Below are positions 1-7,796 of a DNA stretch of 64,000 nucleotides, one piece after another. A program made the translations under genes and the position numbers. The notes below the pieces were generated by a model. It ran no database searches. It was not told the DNA's origin and worked only from the letters and a program-made list of their open reading frames with translations. The number at the start of each line of letters is the position of its first letter. Position 1 is the stretch's first letter. Source of the DNA: Kordia algicida OT-1 (GTDB lineage Bacteria > Bacteroidota > Bacteroidia > Flavobacteriales > Flavobacteriaceae); the NCBI RefSeq assembly GCF_000154725.1, contig NZ_DS544873.1:3051397-3115396 (forward strand). The letters are read 5' to 3'.

Positions 1-123
1 ATATTCGTGTAATGTGTCCGAGCAAGCTTCAATCAAATCATTCAATGTCCATTGACGATACTTATTTTGCAAACATTTATCAATCGTTTTATAACGTATC
101 AGTGCGTTTTTATTAATTGCCAT
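1..123 (-). CDS. WYL-domain transcriptional regulator (N-terminus only)
   Basis: The first 41 codons of a reverse-strand gene that runs off the left edge of the window. The protein starts MAINKNALIRYKTIDKCLQN, followed by a W-T-L-x-D-L-I-E-A-C-S segment. I recognise this as the winged-helix N-terminus of the WYL-domain regulators common in Bacteroidota. The WYL ligand-sensing domain itself lies outside the window. WYL proteins are often controllers of nucleic-acid stress and defence genes. It is transcribed away from the exonuclease gene at 377, and the intergenic region holds one copy (164-182) of a palindrome repeated before several RNA-repair promoters, so I infer that it controls that regulon and itself. 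Confidence 0.8.
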   Translation of the reverse strand, partial: MAINKNALIRYKTIDKCLQNKYRQWTLNDLIEACSDTLHEY

Positions 124-163
124 GTGTATGTATTTGATGTGAAAATATAAAAAAATTAGAAAC

Positions 164-200
164 TGCGTAAAAAGATTGCGCACATAAATCACATTCTTTG
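164..200 (+). promoter_or_regulatory. Operator copy A with -7 element
   Basis: Palindrome TGCGTAAAAAGATTGCGCA (164-182), then 10 nt, then ATTCTTTG (193-200), which fits the Bacteroidota -7 consensus TAnnTTTG. It lies between the divergent WYL gene and the exonuclease at 377, so it could serve autoregulation as well as the rightward operon. One of seven copies in the window. Confidence 0.75.
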
Positions 201-311
201 CACAAGTTCTTTACATAGTAGTTGTGCGTCGGCTTCATCTGTCAGTATCAAATATTAGATCTCGTTCTTCAATAAGATGAATTCAACTTGCAATTTTGAA
301 TGTGTCTTAGA

Positions 312-330
312 TACTGAATCAAGTTCAGTA
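312..330. repeat. REP-like palindrome
   Basis: TACTGAATCAAGTTCAGTA forms a 7-bp hairpin. It is the complement-strand version of the hairpin inserted in three tRNA T-arms (13233, 17066, 17250), which shows that those inserts belong to a dispersed REP-like family. It lies in the leader of the exonuclease gene. Confidence 0.7.
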
Positions 331-376
331 CTAGCTTTTCAAAAGTGAGTTTCATTAAATTAAAAATCATTAAAAG

Positions 377-928
377 ATGAAAACAACAAACAAAATCCTA
401 GTGGTAGATTTAGAAGCTACGTGCTGGGAACAAGATGGCGAATACCAACGAAATCACAGTGAGATTATCGAAATTGGCATTTGCGAATTGGATGTTCCTT
501 CTGGGAAAATTTCCAAACAACAAGGAATTCTCGTAATTCCTGAACATTCCGAAATCAGTCGATTTTGCACAGAACTCACTTCAATCACTCCCGAAATGGT
601 TGCGCAAGATGGCGTTTCTTTCGAAGATGCGATTGATATACTTTTTGACGAGTATGATTCGTCTGCATACACTTGGGCTAGTTATGGCGCGTATGATCGT
701 AACAAAGTCATGGAAGAATGCAGAAAAAAACAGGTCGATTTCCCGTTTGGCGATCAACACATCAATGTCAAAGAGGAGTTTAAACGTTGCAATCGCATGC
801 GACGCGGCATCGGAATGGCACGCGCATTAAAACAACTCCGTATTCCTTTAGAAGGAAGACATCACAGAGGCGTTGATGATGCCAACAACACCGCAAAAAT
901 CTTACATTGGTGTTTAAACAATCAGTAA
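377..928 (+). CDS. DEDDh 3'-5' exonuclease, ERI1-like
   Basis: 183-aa single-domain exonuclease of the RNase T/DnaQ superfamily, closest in motifs to ERI1/KapD-type enzymes. ExoI is D11-x-E13 (DLEATCW), ExoII contains D107 (SYGAYDRN), and ExoIII is H163-x4-D168 (HHRGVDDA), so the active site is complete. Such enzymes trim RNA 3' ends. The protein is an obvious paralogue of the product of 6880-7428, so the repair cluster encodes two versions. A strong terminator follows at 955, so this gene is probably transcribed alone from operator A with a leader of about 170 nt. Likely role: trimming damaged 3' ends before healing and ligation (inference). Confidence 0.88.
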   Translation: MKTTNKILVVDLEATCWEQDGEYQRNHSEIIEIGICELDVPSGKISKQQGILVIPEHSEISRFCTELTSITPEMVAQDGVSFEDAIDILFDEYDSSAYTWASYGAYDRNKVMEECRKKQVDFPFGDQHINVKEEFKRCNRMRRGIGMARALKQLRIPLEGRHHRGVDDANNTAKILHWCLNNQ

Positions 929-954
929 GATAACTTTATAAATTTTAAAATTTT

Positions 955-980
955 GATTAGCCAGTTGGCTAATTTTTTTT
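955..980 (+). terminator. Intrinsic terminator after exonuclease
   Basis: GATTAGCCA / TGGCTAATT stem with a two-base loop, followed by a run of T. It separates the exonuclease from the RNA ligase operon. Confidence 0.85.
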
Positions 981-1035
981 GCTCCAAACTCAAACTAAGC
1001 ACAAAGATTATACATTTCTTCACTTCTTTAAATTT

Positions 1036-1100
1036 TGGGCGTTCCCGCAAAACGGTCGGGCTTTCATGGCTCGCTCTCCCAACTTGATTGGGAGGAGCTC
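1036..1100. repeat. Flavobacterial intergenic repeat (GGGCGTTCCC type)
   Basis: A GC-richer stretch (GGGCGTTCCCGC ... GGTCGGGCTTTC ... CTCCCAACTTGATTGGGAG) unlike its AT-rich surroundings. It matches the style of repeats I know from flavobacterial genomes and includes a hairpin CTCCCAA / TTGGGAG. Function unknown. Confidence 0.4.
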
Positions 1101-1154
1101 AAACATACCATTCAATCCCTAACGCAAACTACCTTTTTAGAATTTTAATACTAC

Positions 1155-1190
1155 TACGCAAAATCAATGCGCAATTCCGTAAAATATTTG
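1155..1190 (+). promoter_or_regulatory. Operator copy B with -7 element (RNA ligase operon)
   Basis: TACGCAAAATCAATGCGCA (1155-1173), 9-nt spacer, AATATTTG (1183-1190). The ligase ATG is only 20 nt downstream, so the mRNA leader is very short. Confidence 0.85.
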
Positions 1191-1209
1191 TGCTATAATT
1201 AAAAAACAA

Positions 1210-2238
1210 ATGAAAAAAAGTGTAGTACATATCGAGAAATTAAAGCTAGCAATGCAAAATGGTTACATTCACAACTGTAAACATCCAACAGCAAATTTGT
1301 GGATATACAACTATACACAAGCTGCACAATACGATCAATATTGGACCGAAGAAACGTTGCAATGTAGAGGACTAATTCTAGATGAAAACTACAATATTGT
1401 AGCAAAACCAATCCGGAAATTTTTCAACATAGAAGAAATTGGATATGATAAATTACCAAACCTACCATTTCAAGTTTTTGAAAAAATGGACGGTTCACTT
1501 GGAATTTTATATTGGTTAAACGAAACTCCATACATCGCAACCAGAGGTTCATTTACTAGCAAACAAGCCATCAAAGCCACTGAAATATTGCATTCAAAAT
1601 ATACCGCTACTTTTAATAAATTAGACAAAAGCAAAACCTATATATTTGAAATCATCTATCCAGAAAATAGAATTATTGTAGATTACGGTTTGGAAGAAAA
1701 GTTGGTTTTATTAGCAATTACAGATACAAAAACTGGTAAAAATGAACCATTGCAAGACATTGGATTTCCAATACCAACACGTTACAATTTTTCGTCGTTG
1801 CATGAATTAAAAAACCTAAACTGGAAAAACCAAGAAGGTTTTGTCATTCAATATGAAAATGGTTTCCGAGTAAAAATCAAATTTGAAGATTATATTGAAT
1901 TGCACAAAATTGTGACACAAGTATCTTCCTTAACCATTTGGGAAACCCTAAAAACAGAAGGAAAACTAACAGAATGGATTGAAAACATTCCTGACGAATT
2001 TTACACTTGGGTACGCAAAGTAGAAACAGAATTACAAACGAATTTTGCAAAAGTAGAAGCCATTGCAAAAGCGGAATACAAAGAATTGGAATCCGATAAG
2101 GAAACGGCAGCATATTTTAAAACCTGCCAATATCCAGCCATATTATTTGCAATGAAAAACAACAAAAAATACGATCAAATTATTTGGAAATACATTCGCC
2201 CAACATTTGAAAAAGCGTTTTCCAACGAATTTAACTAA
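1210..2238 (+). CDS. T4 Rnl1-type RNA ligase
   Basis: 342-aa ATP-dependent RNA ligase. The adenylylation motif I is EKMDGSLG with the reactive lysine at K92. Before it comes the C-R-G-L-I-L-D block (52-58) with KPIRKFFN (66-73), typical of phage T4 RNA ligase 1 relatives. Motif IV is QEGFVIQY (about 209-215) and motif V contains K222 and K224. These enzymes seal 3'-OH/5'-phosphate breaks, classically in tRNA anticodon loops. The next gene, 32 nt downstream, is the matching end-healing kinase-phosphatase, as in phage T4. This is the first gene of a run reaching about 5867, expressed from operator B. Confidence 0.92.
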   Translation: MKKSVVHIEKLKLAMQNGYIHNCKHPTANLWIYNYTQAAQYDQYWTEETLQCRGLILDENYNIVAKPIRKFFNIEEIGYDKLPNLPFQVFEKMDGSLGILYWLNETPYIATRGSFTSKQAIKATEILHSKYTATFNKLDKSKTYIFEIIYPENRIIVDYGLEEKLVLLAITDTKTGKNEPLQDIGFPIPTRYNFSSLHELKNLNWKNQEGFVIQYENGFRVKIKFEDYIELHKIVTQVSSLTIWETLKTEGKLTEWIENIPDEFYTWVRKVETELQTNFAKVEAIAKAEYKELESDKETAAYFKTCQYPAILFAMKNNKKYDQIIWKYIRPTFEKAFSNEFN

Positions 2239-2270
2239 AATAAAGCTTCCCGCTTTCTCGGGAAAATATT

Positions 2271-3152
2271 ATGAAAAAAATAATCATACTCAAAGGAATT
2301 CCTGCCTCAGGAAAGTCAACATACGCCAAAAAACTCATTGCCGACAGTCCAGGAATGTACAAACGCATCAATCGTGATAGTTTGCGTGCGATGTTAGACA
2401 ACGGACACTTTTCTAAAGGAAATGAAAAATTCATCAAAAAAACACGTGATTTCCTCATCAAAGAAGCGTTGATTCACGGAAAACACGTCATTGTCGATGA
2501 TACAAATCTTGACAAGTCAAACTTAGAACGTATTCAACAAATTGCCGCAGATTACAGAGCAGAAACTGGTCATCAAGTAAAAGTAGAAGAAAAAATCATG
2601 GAAATTGATGTAGATGAAGCGATCTTGCGAGATTCTAAACGTGAAAATCCTGTTGGACGTGAAGTCATTCTAAAAATGCATAAAAAATTGCACGGTGAAA
2701 AAAGATTGAAAAACGAAATCAGAGAACAAGATGTTTCACTACCAAAAGCAATTATTTGCGACTTAGACGGAACGCTTTCATTAATCAACAACAGAAGTCC
2801 GTTTGAAGGTAATAAATGCGAACAAGATTTGCCAAATATTCCCGTGATGAATCTAGTCAAAAACTATAAAAACTTAGGTTTTAAAATTCTATTATTATCT
2901 GGCAGAAGTAGCGAACATCAGCCAGAAACAGAACGTTGGTTAAATAAATATGAAGTCGAATATGACGCATTGTGGATGCGAAAAGCAAAAGATAATCGTA
3001 AAGATGCAATTATCAAAGAAGAATTATTTACAGAAAACATTGAAAAAAACTATTACATCGAATTTGTATTAGATGATAGAAATCAAGTGGTCGATCTGTG
3101 GCGACAAAAGCTACAATTGCCTTGTTTGCAAGTCTTCTATGGAAATTTTTAA
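2271..3152 (+). CDS. Polynucleotide kinase/3'-phosphatase, T4 Pnkp-like
   Basis: 293 aa, close to the size of phage T4 Pnkp, with the same order of domains. The N-terminal kinase has P-loop GIPASGKST (9-17) and a VDDTNLD block (75-81). The C-terminal haloacid-dehalogenase phosphatase has ICDLDGTLS with D164 and D166, then LLLSGRSS. It would convert 2',3'-cyclic phosphate or 3'-phosphate/5'-OH ends into ligatable 3'-OH/5'-phosphate ends. It sits directly between the Rnl1-type ligase and a nucleotidyltransferase. No active-site residue appears to be missing. Confidence 0.93.
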   Translation: MKKIIILKGIPASGKSTYAKKLIADSPGMYKRINRDSLRAMLDNGHFSKGNEKFIKKTRDFLIKEALIHGKHVIVDDTNLDKSNLERIQQIAADYRAETGHQVKVEEKIMEIDVDEAILRDSKRENPVGREVILKMHKKLHGEKRLKNEIREQDVSLPKAIICDLDGTLSLINNRSPFEGNKCEQDLPNIPVMNLVKNYKNLGFKILLLSGRSSEHQPETERWLNKYEVEYDALWMRKAKDNRKDAIIKEELFTENIEKNYYIEFVLDDRNQVVDLWRQKLQLPCLQVFYGNF

Positions 3153-3156
3153 CAAC

Positions 3157-3828
3157 ATGAAACCTTCCTATCAAATATTTGGCTCAAAAAGTTCTGAAGA
3201 CTTAGATGTTTGCTTTTTTGTAAACAGTTTAGATCACATCAGAGGAAATCATGATGTCGTAAAATTGTATACGGAACAAATGGATTTTCAAACCTCAAAA
3301 CCTATAAATGGCAACTTGGCAATTCTAAAAAATGGCGTAGTTGTAGAGAATTTCAAAGGCAGTGCTGACGAACTCAACAACGCGCTATTTACAACCTATG
3401 ATTTGCACGATCAGGAATTTAAAAATCATATCAAAAAATTGGTTTCTAGAGATGTTGAATCACGAATTGTACGTTGCGCACGTTCGTTAGTTGCAAGTTT
3501 TACAAGAACCAATTTACGCAAACAATCAAAAACTGCACTACGATCTGATGTTGCAACACAACTTGATTTTTTAGCGCAAATTCAACTCAAAAACTATACA
3601 GACTTTGGCAAACACGGTTCAGTGATAGAAATTTACAAATCGATGGCATTTCAACTAGGAATGACGCTTGCTTTACTAAAGGGAATTGAAGTATATACAA
3701 AAGAAGGAATCATTGAAATCTTTCCTGAATTGGAAAACTATTTGATGCGAAAAGAAGAAAATTCAGAAGCATTACAAAAACATTTACAGTTATTTATAAT
3801 GATGACGAGAAACCAAAAGAAATCATGA
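3157..3828 (+). CDS. Predicted nucleotidyltransferase, small family A
   Basis: 223 aa from the ATG at 3157, 4 nt after the kinase stop; I prefer this start because it aligns with the start of the paralogue at 4309. The N-terminus carries FGSKSSEDLDV, the G-S-x(n)-D-x-D signature of minimal Pol-beta nucleotidyltransferases (G9-S10, D15, D17). Paralogue similarity continues through a central alpha-helical part (xxTRTxLRxQ near the middle) and a YTKEGI/IFPELENYLxRK block. The third acidic residue is not obvious. Probable role: adding nucleotides to damaged RNA 3' ends, or modifying a protein or RNA; the substrate is unknown. Its stop overlaps the next start (ATGA). Confidence 0.65.
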   Translation: MKPSYQIFGSKSSEDLDVCFFVNSLDHIRGNHDVVKLYTEQMDFQTSKPINGNLAILKNGVVVENFKGSADELNNALFTTYDLHDQEFKNHIKKLVSRDVESRIVRCARSLVASFTRTNLRKQSKTALRSDVATQLDFLAQIQLKNYTDFGKHGSVIEIYKSMAFQLGMTLALLKGIEVYTKEGIIEIFPELENYLMRKEENSEALQKHLQLFIMMTRNQKKS

Positions 3829-4295
3829 AAAAATCAAAGAATTTTGGACAAAGCTTGCTCACTGTTTTAAGTTTTATCGCATTCCTATTTGTGCTGTTTC
3901 TAATCTCGCCTTGGATCTATGTAAAAAATAAAATTTGGGGACGCAAACTGCGAAAAAAACTGAAAGCACAATTAAAAGAATACGACGGAAAAATAGTATT
4001 TCTATATGGTGAATATCACACGTTTGACTTTGTATCTTACTTTCAACAACACCATCCAGAAATCACTTGTTTTGAAGTTCCAAATCATCCGCCAATGGAT
4101 CCGTTTATCCTGTATCTTAATGCTAGAAATCCACCAAAAAGTTTACCGCAATTAGCCAAAATCATAGATAAATATCCTATAAGAAAATCACATTACAATT
4201 CCTTCAAACATTTTGTTCGAAGGAAAAAAGATCCAGACAGTTTTTATAAACTCATAGAACGTTCCATCAAAAATCTAAAACAAGCAGACATCTAA
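3825..4295 (+). CDS. Membrane-anchored protein of unknown function
   Basis: 156 aa. A hydrophobic segment at about residues 10-32 (LLTVLSFIAFLFVLFLISPW) is followed by a basic stretch KNKIWGRKLRKKLK, so the protein is anchored with a charged soluble tail. The tail has a LYGEYHTFDFVSYF segment and a FEVPNHPPMDPFI segment that I do not recognise. The start overlaps the preceding nucleotidyltransferase stop by 4 nt, so the two are translationally coupled. It lies between two paralogous nucleotidyltransferases, so it may tether them to the membrane (inference). Confidence 0.6.
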   Translation: MKKSKNFGQSLLTVLSFIAFLFVLFLISPWIYVKNKIWGRKLRKKLKAQLKEYDGKIVFLYGEYHTFDFVSYFQQHHPEITCFEVPNHPPMDPFILYLNARNPPKSLPQLAKIIDKYPIRKSHYNSFKHFVRRKKDPDSFYKLIERSIKNLKQADI

Positions 4296-4308
4296 AGAAA
4301 GTTCCATC

Positions 4309-5100
4309 ATGAAACCAAGTCTCACAAAAATTGACAACTTCCCGTATCAATATTTTCAATATGGTTCCAAAAGTTCCACAGATATTGATGTCATTATTGT
4401 GTTGCCAAAAGCCGAAATGCCTGCAACACAAGAAGAACGAAAACGAAAGCTAAAACAGCTAAAAACGGAGTTTCAACTTGATTGGAATGCAATTTTTGTA
4501 GTGATTAAAGATGGAGTTTTAACAGATACAATTTACACAAAATCTTGGGTAGATTCCTTAAATAATGCGTTTTATCACACGCACAAACATCATGAACAAT
4601 TTTTTGAAATTCCTGTCACAAAAACGGTCAAACGCAACAAAACGTTGGCAATTTACAAAGCTGTTAGAACAATTTTAACGATGCTAACGCGAACACATTT
4701 ACGATCACAAATCCGACCAATTATCCGTGGAATTCATCCGTTTCAACTAAAACTAGACGTGCTAAAAACCATTGATTTTTCAGAAATTGAAACTTTCCAT
4801 CAAAAAAATACACCTGATGCTGATGCTTGGAAAATTATTGCGTTCTATTTGGCTCAAAACGAATTGCTCATCGAAAAAAATATAGAAGTATATTCGAAAG
4901 AAAAATTACTAAAACAAGTTCCAGCTATTGCTGATTTTATTCTCAGGAAAAAAATCTCGCAAGAAGCGAAAAACACCTTAACAGAACTCAAAAATAATTG
5001 GCTACAAACCATTGAAAACTATGGAAATTTCACTTCAAACGAACACATCCTTTCATGCAACAATGAACATGTTGATATGGTAAAAGAAATTAGTTTATAA
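4309..5100 (+). CDS. Predicted nucleotidyltransferase, small family A (paralogue)
   Basis: 263 aa. YGSKSSTDIDVIIVLP gives the G-S...D-x-D signature at G19-S20 and D25/D27. It aligns along its length with the product of 3157-3828, including LTRTHLRSQ and the VYSKEKLLKQVPAIADFILRKK region, but is about 40 residues longer at the C-terminus. The pair flanks a membrane protein. No family name comes to mind beyond the nucleotidyltransferase fold. Paired paralogues suggest either a heterodimer or two substrate specificities. Confidence 0.65.
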   Translation: MKPSLTKIDNFPYQYFQYGSKSSTDIDVIIVLPKAEMPATQEERKRKLKQLKTEFQLDWNAIFVVIKDGVLTDTIYTKSWVDSLNNAFYHTHKHHEQFFEIPVTKTVKRNKTLAIYKAVRTILTMLTRTHLRSQIRPIIRGIHPFQLKLDVLKTIDFSEIETFHQKNTPDADAWKIIAFYLAQNELLIEKNIEVYSKEKLLKQVPAIADFILRKKISQEAKNTLTELKNNWLQTIENYGNFTSNEHILSCNNEHVDMVKEISL

Positions 5101-5114
5101 GTTAAAAAAACAAC

Positions 5115-5867
5115 ATGAACACACAAAAAATCATTGTATTATCGCCCAATTTCTCTGAAGATTCCATGATTATCAATCAAGCAACAATTGATACGGAATT
5201 TACAGCAATGCGTTTTGGAAGCTGGAATGTTCCTGAAGCTTACAAAAACGATGTCATAGCCGTTTACGGTGAAGATTTATTCACGACAATCATCGCAGAA
5301 CAATGCAATTTAAAATTGCTAAAACCTGCGGACGATTGGCTCGCAAATATTCCGTTAAAATATACGTTGCGAAACATTACATACGACCGTTTTAAAAACA
5401 TCAAAAACGTACAAAACAAATTTATAAAACCTGTCGATTTCAAGTTTTTCCCTGCGGGCGTATACACTTCCGTGGAAGAAATTCAGGGCTATAGCACGAT
5501 CGATCAAAACATTGAAGTCTTCGTTTCCGATGTCGTGAGTTGGGCGATTGAAGTTCGTTGTTTTGTAATTGACAACACCATTCAAACATGGTCGACATAC
5601 ATCTATAACGGAGAAATTCAGCTAAAAAATTCCATGGAGAAACACGAAGAAAATGCAATGCTGAACTTTCTAGAAGAATTCTTATCGGATGAATCCATTC
5701 ATTTGCCAGAAGCTGTCGTCATTGATGTCGGTTACATTCCCGAAAAAGGTTGGGCTCTCATTGAAGCAAATCCTGTGTGGAGTTCAGGCGTATATGCATG
5801 CGATCCTAAAAAAGTAACTCAGACAATTGTGAGAAGTTGTGAAAAAATAAAAGATAGTGGAAACTGA
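5115..5867 (+). CDS. ATP-grasp domain protein, R2K-clade-like
   Basis: 250 aa. The C-terminal half shows divergent ATP-grasp features: FIKPVDFKFFPAGV (lysine strand), WAIEVRCFV, and the metal-binding end AVVIDVGYIP...WALIEANPVWSSG. This resembles the R2K clade of ATP-grasp proteins related to CDC123, which are predicted to ligate amino acids or peptides to proteins or to modify RNA. The gene ends the run that starts with the RNA ligase. The substrate cannot be read from sequence; assignment to the clade rests on motif resemblance only. Confidence 0.65.
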   Translation: MNTQKIIVLSPNFSEDSMIINQATIDTEFTAMRFGSWNVPEAYKNDVIAVYGEDLFTTIIAEQCNLKLLKPADDWLANIPLKYTLRNITYDRFKNIKNVQNKFIKPVDFKFFPAGVYTSVEEIQGYSTIDQNIEVFVSDVVSWAIEVRCFVIDNTIQTWSTYIYNGEIQLKNSMEKHEENAMLNFLEEFLSDESIHLPEAVVIDVGYIPEKGWALIEANPVWSSGVYACDPKKVTQTIVRSCEKIKDSGN

Positions 5868-6153
5868 TAATTGTAATAAATAATTTTCAAAATGTTAATC
5901 GAAACTATTCGTCTGTGTTAAGAAATAATGAGCAAGCAAGCGGAATTGCGAAGCGTAGCTTCAAGCATGCAGCTTAGCTTGTGAATGGTGCTAAAGCAAT
6001 TTCCTATACACAGACTTGATTTTTTAGTTCATTATATCTGTCAGTTCGAGCGGAGTCGAGAACAAGAAAAAATGAACGTTACTAAAATTTGAAACCCTAA
6101 AGGCAAAAAATTTGCACAAACATTCTTAGTAAAACAAGAAATAATAAAAACTC
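5868..6153. repeat. Intergenic stretch with REP-like palindromes
   Basis: No convincing gene. It holds a palindrome-rich GC patch (about 5930-5995, with GCGAAGCGTAGCTTC) and a TCAGTTCGAGCGGAGTCGAGAAC element (about 6041-6063) of a kind common between flavobacterial genes. The next gene therefore probably has its own promoter, but I see no copy of the regulon palindrome here. Confidence 0.45.
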
Positions 6154-6876
6154 ATGACCAAAAGAAGCAGAGGAAAAGAAGGAAGTGACGATCGTTTATT
6201 TGGCGATCCCAAAATGCAGGCAAAAATGCGAGAAGCGATCAAAGATATTTCGTATTTATTGAGCAGAGGATTCTCTGAAAAATCGTCAGTTCCATTAGTA
6301 GGAAATCGCTATAAACTCAACAACCGACAACAACGCGCCGTTCAAGGAATGAGTGAAGCTTCAGACAAACTCGAAAAACGAGCGAAACATTGTTTGGAGC
6401 CAAATCAATTAGCAGGAAAAGAAGTATTTTTAGATGGTTTCAATGTACTAATCATGTTAGAAAGTGCCTTATCGGGCGCATATCTTTTCAAAGGTTTAGA
6501 TGGTTGCTATCGCGATTTATCAAGCGTACACGGAACCTACAAAAAAGTAAAACAAACACCAGAAGCCATTCAGCTTATTGCAAACTTTCTACAAGAAAAC
6601 AAGGTAAAAAAAGCAACATGGATATTTGACAAACCAGTTTCCAATAGCGGACGATTAAAAACAATCTTGAGTGAATTTGCAGAGCAACATCAGCTCCTTT
6701 GGGAAATTATGCTACACAACAATCCTGACAAACTAATCGCAGAAAGCAATCAAATAGCAATCAGTTCGGATGCTTGGGTTTTAGATAATTCTAGAGTTTG
6801 GTGTAACATGGTTCGTCACATTGTTGACAAACACATTCCGCAGAAAAATGTGGTGGAATCTGAATCAAAAAATTAA
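6154..6876 (+). CDS. DUF434/PIN-like predicted RNase
   Basis: 240 aa. The N-terminal part (about 1-85) matches my memory of DUF434: DRLFGDPKMQ...AIKDISYLLSRGFS...LVGNRYKLNNRQQRAVQ. The C-terminal part (about 86-235) begins GKEVFLDGFNVLIMLESAL, a PIN/NYN-like first strand with an acidic residue, then has TWIFDKPVSNSGRLK and a late SSDAWVLD, giving several conserved acids expected of a metal-dependent nuclease. It lies 3 nt before the second exonuclease, so the pair is likely co-translated. An RNA-cleaving or RNA-processing role is an inference from fold and context. Confidence 0.72.
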   Translation: MTKRSRGKEGSDDRLFGDPKMQAKMREAIKDISYLLSRGFSEKSSVPLVGNRYKLNNRQQRAVQGMSEASDKLEKRAKHCLEPNQLAGKEVFLDGFNVLIMLESALSGAYLFKGLDGCYRDLSSVHGTYKKVKQTPEAIQLIANFLQENKVKKATWIFDKPVSNSGRLKTILSEFAEQHQLLWEIMLHNNPDKLIAESNQIAISSDAWVLDNSRVWCNMVRHIVDKHIPQKNVVESESKN

Positions 6877-6879
6877 AAC

Positions 6880-7428
6880 ATGCATCATACAAAAAATATC
6901 ATCATCGTTGACTTAGAAGCAACTTGTTGGAATGAACCAATTCCCAACGGACAAGTCAATGAAATCATAGAAATCGGAATCTGTGTTTTAAATACAGAAA
7001 CAAGTGAAATTACACAAAACGAAGGAATTCTTATCAAGCCTGAACGTTCTGAAATCAGCGAATTCTGTACAGAACTCACAACCATTACACAAGAACTTAT
7101 TGATACAGAAGGAATTTCATTTGTCGAAGCGTGTACAAAACTTCGTGTAGAGTACAATCCGAAACAATACACGTGGGCAAGTTATGGTCAATACGATCTC
7201 AACATGCTCAAACGACAATGCAAACTCCGAAACGTAGAATATCCAATGGGACAAGAACATATCAACGTAAAAACCACATTTACAGAAGTAAAAGGTTTGC
7301 GCAAAAAAGTAGGCATGAATGGCGCATTAAACATCTTAAAAATTCCATTAGAAGGAACACATCATCGTGGTGTTGATGATGCAAAAAACATTGCTAAAAT
7401 CCTCGATTGGTGTATCAAAAACGAATAA
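6880..7428 (+). CDS. DEDDh 3'-5' exonuclease, ERI1-like (second copy)
   Basis: 182 aa, paralogue of the product of 377-928. The catalytic set is intact: D11-x-E13 (DLEATCWN), D in SYGQYDLN, and HHRGVDDA at the end. The two copies share frame-wide similarity (ERSEISEFCTELT, EHINVK), so they arose by duplication within this locus or entered it together. It follows the PIN-like gene by 3 nt, suggesting an endo-/exonuclease pair. Operator copy C starts 21 nt after its stop, marking the end of the transcription unit. Confidence 0.87.
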   Translation: MHHTKNIIIVDLEATCWNEPIPNGQVNEIIEIGICVLNTETSEITQNEGILIKPERSEISEFCTELTTITQELIDTEGISFVEACTKLRVEYNPKQYTWASYGQYDLNMLKRQCKLRNVEYPMGQEHINVKTTFTEVKGLRKKVGMNGALNILKIPLEGTHHRGVDDAKNIAKILDWCIKNE

Positions 7429-7449
7429 AATAAAATCTTAGAATTACAC

Positions 7450-7485
7450 TGCGCAAAATAATTGCGCAACCACAATTCATCTTTG
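7450..7485 (+). promoter_or_regulatory. Operator copy C with -7 element
   Basis: TGCGCAAAATAATTGCGCA (7450-7468), 9-nt spacer, CATCTTTG (7478-7485). It is placed to drive the small gene at 7575 and the nucleotidyltransferase run 7778-13165. Confidence 0.82.
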
Positions 7486-7574
7486 AACTCAGAAATGTAA
7501 AAAACATAAAAATTTTAGTCATGCAAATAAAAAAAGGTGCGCTGTTTTATTGATTAACAATAAAATAGTACACA

Positions 7575-7796
7575 ATGAAAAAGAGCAAACGTTTAAAAAG
7601 AACTTTTGGACTCAACGATCATGGATTCATAGATTTCCCAAAAAAAATCTCTGGAACACAAATATCTAGAATACAAATTGGAAACGACATGGGATGTTCA
7701 TATTGCTTTCCACACGGTTATGAAACCATCAATCGCACGATTCCTGAACGCAACTGGAAAAGTCAAAGAAAAACACAATGGAAACAAAAATCTTAG
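7575..7796 (+). CDS. Small basic protein, unknown
   Basis: 73 aa starting at the first ATG after operator C. It is rich in Lys/Arg, with a CSYCFPHGYETINRT block and a C-terminal WKSQRKTQWKQ tail. The tail style (W-K-x-Q-R-K-x-Q-W-K) is one I associate with short flavobacterial proteins, but I cannot name a family. It overlaps the next start by 19 nt in another frame. Position right behind a regulon promoter supports it being a real gene; a nucleic-acid-binding role would fit its charge. Confidence 0.55.
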   Translation: MKKSKRLKRTFGLNDHGFIDFPKKISGTQISRIQIGNDMGCSYCFPHGYETINRTIPERNWKSQRKTQWKQKS

